From Lucifuga dentata (lineage: Eukaryota > Chordata > Actinopteri > Ophidiiformes > Bythitidae): a stretch of DNA of 64,000 nucleotides. Below, piece by piece: positions 61,861 to 64,000 of the stretch. The stretch spans positions 5,088-69,087 of the forward strand of contig VXCM01003569.1 of the NCBI GenBank assembly GCA_014773175.1. The letters run 5' to 3'. Each line of letters begins with the position of its first letter. Within the stretch, counting starts at the first letter, position 1. The notes beneath the pieces were generated by a model that saw only the letters and a program-made list of their open reading frames with translations, had not been told where the DNA came from and searched no databases. Made by a program: the position numbers and the translations under genes.

Positions 61861-64000
61861 GACTTTACGCATTCATTCACTTCTTATTTCTTATTCAACT
61901 CACTCTCTTGATTGTACTATTCTTTACCTTAGTGTGTGTAGCCCACAGCTGAATGCAACATGATAAAGCCTCATCTCCGGAGTTGTAGAAAAGCACTCTA
62001 GGAAATGTAGGAGTAGACAAGGCAATGAAGCAGTAGACAAGAGAGAAAATGATTAAATCATAACATTTAAGGTAGGGATTATCCAGTTTGACTTGTGCAT
62101 TTAATGCATTTAATGCATGATGCAGAAGCTAATCACAGCCAACACAAACCAGAGGGGCTTTTGCCCTCAGCACACTATTATTTTTTTCATACACATGGGC
62201 CAGAGTTGATTATACCACCACCATCCACAGGATAGCAATAAAAATAAAAAAAAAAAAAAATCCTTAAATACTGCACACCCTTTGGCCAGTCAGTCTGCAA
62301 TTAAGGTTACAGATATGTAAGAGTGTTAGAGTATCAGTGAGGATTACGTTTGGCTTCAAGAATAAAGTTGTTGAGATGTATTGTTTTGAGTAATCTTCAG
62401 TACATTATCCGGGTAATCTGTTTTTGAAATTAAACTTCAAAACAGCAGCAGGGAGAGAAATGTTGCTGTGTTGGGGGAATCAGGAGCCTGGTGGGAAGAG
62501 AGAATATCTCATAACTGAAAAGTCAATGGTTCAGGTCCATCATTAGCCTCTGTGTGTCTACCAGCAACAATGTGGCCTATCCAGGGCTCTGAACCACTTA
62601 GTATGGCTGAAATTGCTACACAAATTGATACACAAATTGATACACAAAGATAATTAGGATTAAGCCTATAATTAGTTTAAAACACAAAATAGCTCCATAG
62701 AACCTAATAGGTGTGAATTTGAAGTGAGTGTTTGGCACAGGAGGTGGGGTAGACAAACCTTTGATGAAACTGAGAATGAACAAAACTACAGTTCAAGAGG
62801 TGAAAATGGAAGAATTAGTAGAATGTTCTCTCCATAGAATAAAGTCTGGCTATTTAATTCTAAGGTTCAATGCTAGATTACTTTCTGGGAAATGAGCCAA
62901 GTGTTGGTGTTTCATTTTCTCCTGTTGGTTGTCCCTTTTTTGTCCATCAAGGCAGACGCAGTACAAGAGACAAAGAATTGTGCTAAACAGCAGCGAGACC
63001 TTAAGATTAAAGAGCTCCTTTTATAAAGACGAGCAGGAGCAGCGCCTCCTTGTTTGAAGATGTTACAGGTGGAATTCAAGCTTTGTTCATCAATGAGTAT
63101 TTTTTTAACACTTCAGACACAATCAAACAAACCCTGTTACCAGCTAAGATAAATGAAAGGCCTCCAAGTAAAAAGAAAAAAAAAAAAAATCTATCTTAGC
63201 AAGTCAACCAAATGTACTTAGCATATTTTAGGCATTTAAAATTGCTACTGTATATACCTTTTATTTTGTTTTTGTTTGATTAAAATGAAATAACCTAACC
63301 ATAAATATACTATTTTAAAGCTCAGAATGAAATTGAATGTTTTTTGGGAAGGGATTTCTTGGCATTGAAGTCGTATATTCACACTGCAATACTGAACTGA
63401 ATGCTGGAAAGTTAGCTATATAGCATTGTCAGTCATTTCCATGCTGAAAATAATTGAAAAATATACCCCATGTGAAATATATACCCCTCGTCTCTGCACC
63501 CTTTTACACACTGAAACATATTACTGCAATTGTCACGTAGATGATAAATGCGGGTCCCAGCCCAAACTTTACAAAACTGGTCTGTGGCGTATTTTGCTCC
63601 CATTCAGCTGCAACATGGTCTCTCTTTTGAAATGAATACATTTTGTCAAAATAGGATGCATTATTCACACGCAACCAACAAAGTAGAACAGGAGTAGACC
63701 TTAGCTTTGAGCATGGCCTGCTGTGTAGCCTGAATATTTCAACCAGAGGAACTTGCTTCCCTGCATTCCTGAACTAAATATTTTACGTTTAGGGCTGGGT
63801 GAGATGCAATAGAGATTTTGAGACGTTCACTGCTCCAGTCAAAAGAAATTGGCTGGATCATTATGGAGCTGAGCTGAGATACTGCTGGTTTCAGTCAGGG
63901 AGAGGCAGCCTGTGGGTGACACATAGTGAAGCATGAACTCTCACACAGGCGTGCGCTTACACATAAACCCGCTCTTCATGTACTGCATTCACCTCCCCTG

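Larger units (their letters stand above)
54390..64000 (+). other. Downstream intron (at least 9.6 kb), no exon recognised
   Basis: It starts with donor gtgagt in phase 1. No transmembrane or cytoplasmic nectin exon could be recognised. It holds CA/TG, GA and CT microsatellites (54.5, 58.8, 59.3, 59.5 and 59.9 kb), a dispersed repeat copy at 56.95-57.2 kb, a CTT repeat at 58.37 kb, a purine-rich stretch at 58.15-59.1 kb, and a reversed SINE tail at 61.8 kb. The stretches 55100-56940, 57220-58360, 59910-61790 and 61870-64000 are otherwise unremarkable. Confidence 0.65.

Overview
This is vertebrate genomic DNA, most likely from a ray-finned (teleost, probably percomorph) fish. Short coding exons with clean GT/AG borders sit in very long introns. 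Dinucleotide microsatellites (CA/TG, GA/CT) are dense, and the dispersed repeats are of teleost type: a tRNA-derived SINE with an ATGG tail, Tc1/mariner, hAT and TTAA-flanked miniature elements. There are no operons and no bacterial, plasmid or phage features. Most of the open frames of 60 to 200 codons are chance frames in microsatellites or pyrimidine-rich tracts.

One protein-coding gene can be supported, on the + strand: part of a nectin-family immunoglobulin cell-adhesion receptor, closest by eye to nectin-2. Four exons are visible. 33699-33811 and 35926-36169 together make the membrane-distal V-type Ig domain. 48458-48751 is the second Ig domain. 54241-54389 is the second half of the third Ig domain. 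Splice phases chain correctly (1-0, 0-1, 1-1, then 2-1). An exon for the first half of the third Ig domain is required between 48752 and 54240 but was not found. The only unreadable stretch there is a 315-base run of N at 53188-53502, entered through a CT tract, and the exon probably lies in it. The signal-peptide exon (upstream) and the transmembrane and cytoplasmic exons (downstream) were not recognised and are probably outside the window.

Layout: 1-33698 is non-coding, presumably a long 5' intron or upstream DNA. It holds a local duplication (3.3-3.9 kb), an internally deleted hAT element with a ruined BED finger and a perfect 8-bp target duplication (8.1-8.8 kb), Tc1-type fragments (11.4-12.1 kb), a multi-copy TTAA-flanked MITE family, and a microsatellite cluster (18.6-19.4 kb). 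33.7-54.4 kb holds the nectin exons, with an intact SINE (37.9 kb), a hAT MITE (42.2 kb), a CCAAT-containing minisatellite (40.2 kb) and more MITEs in the introns. 54390-64000 is a downstream intron of ordinary repeats.

Fifteen isolated single Ns punctuate the sequence. Five of them are flanked by duplicated blocks of about 53-63 bp, and most of the rest lie in homopolymers or microsatellites. These look like unmerged contig overlaps rather than biology. I found no convincing undescribed biological system. The most interesting points are the split V-domain exon pair, the gap-hidden exon, a 396-base AG-free stretch before the last exon, the TTAA-flanked MITE family, and the hAT inserted exactly at the edge of one of those MITEs.
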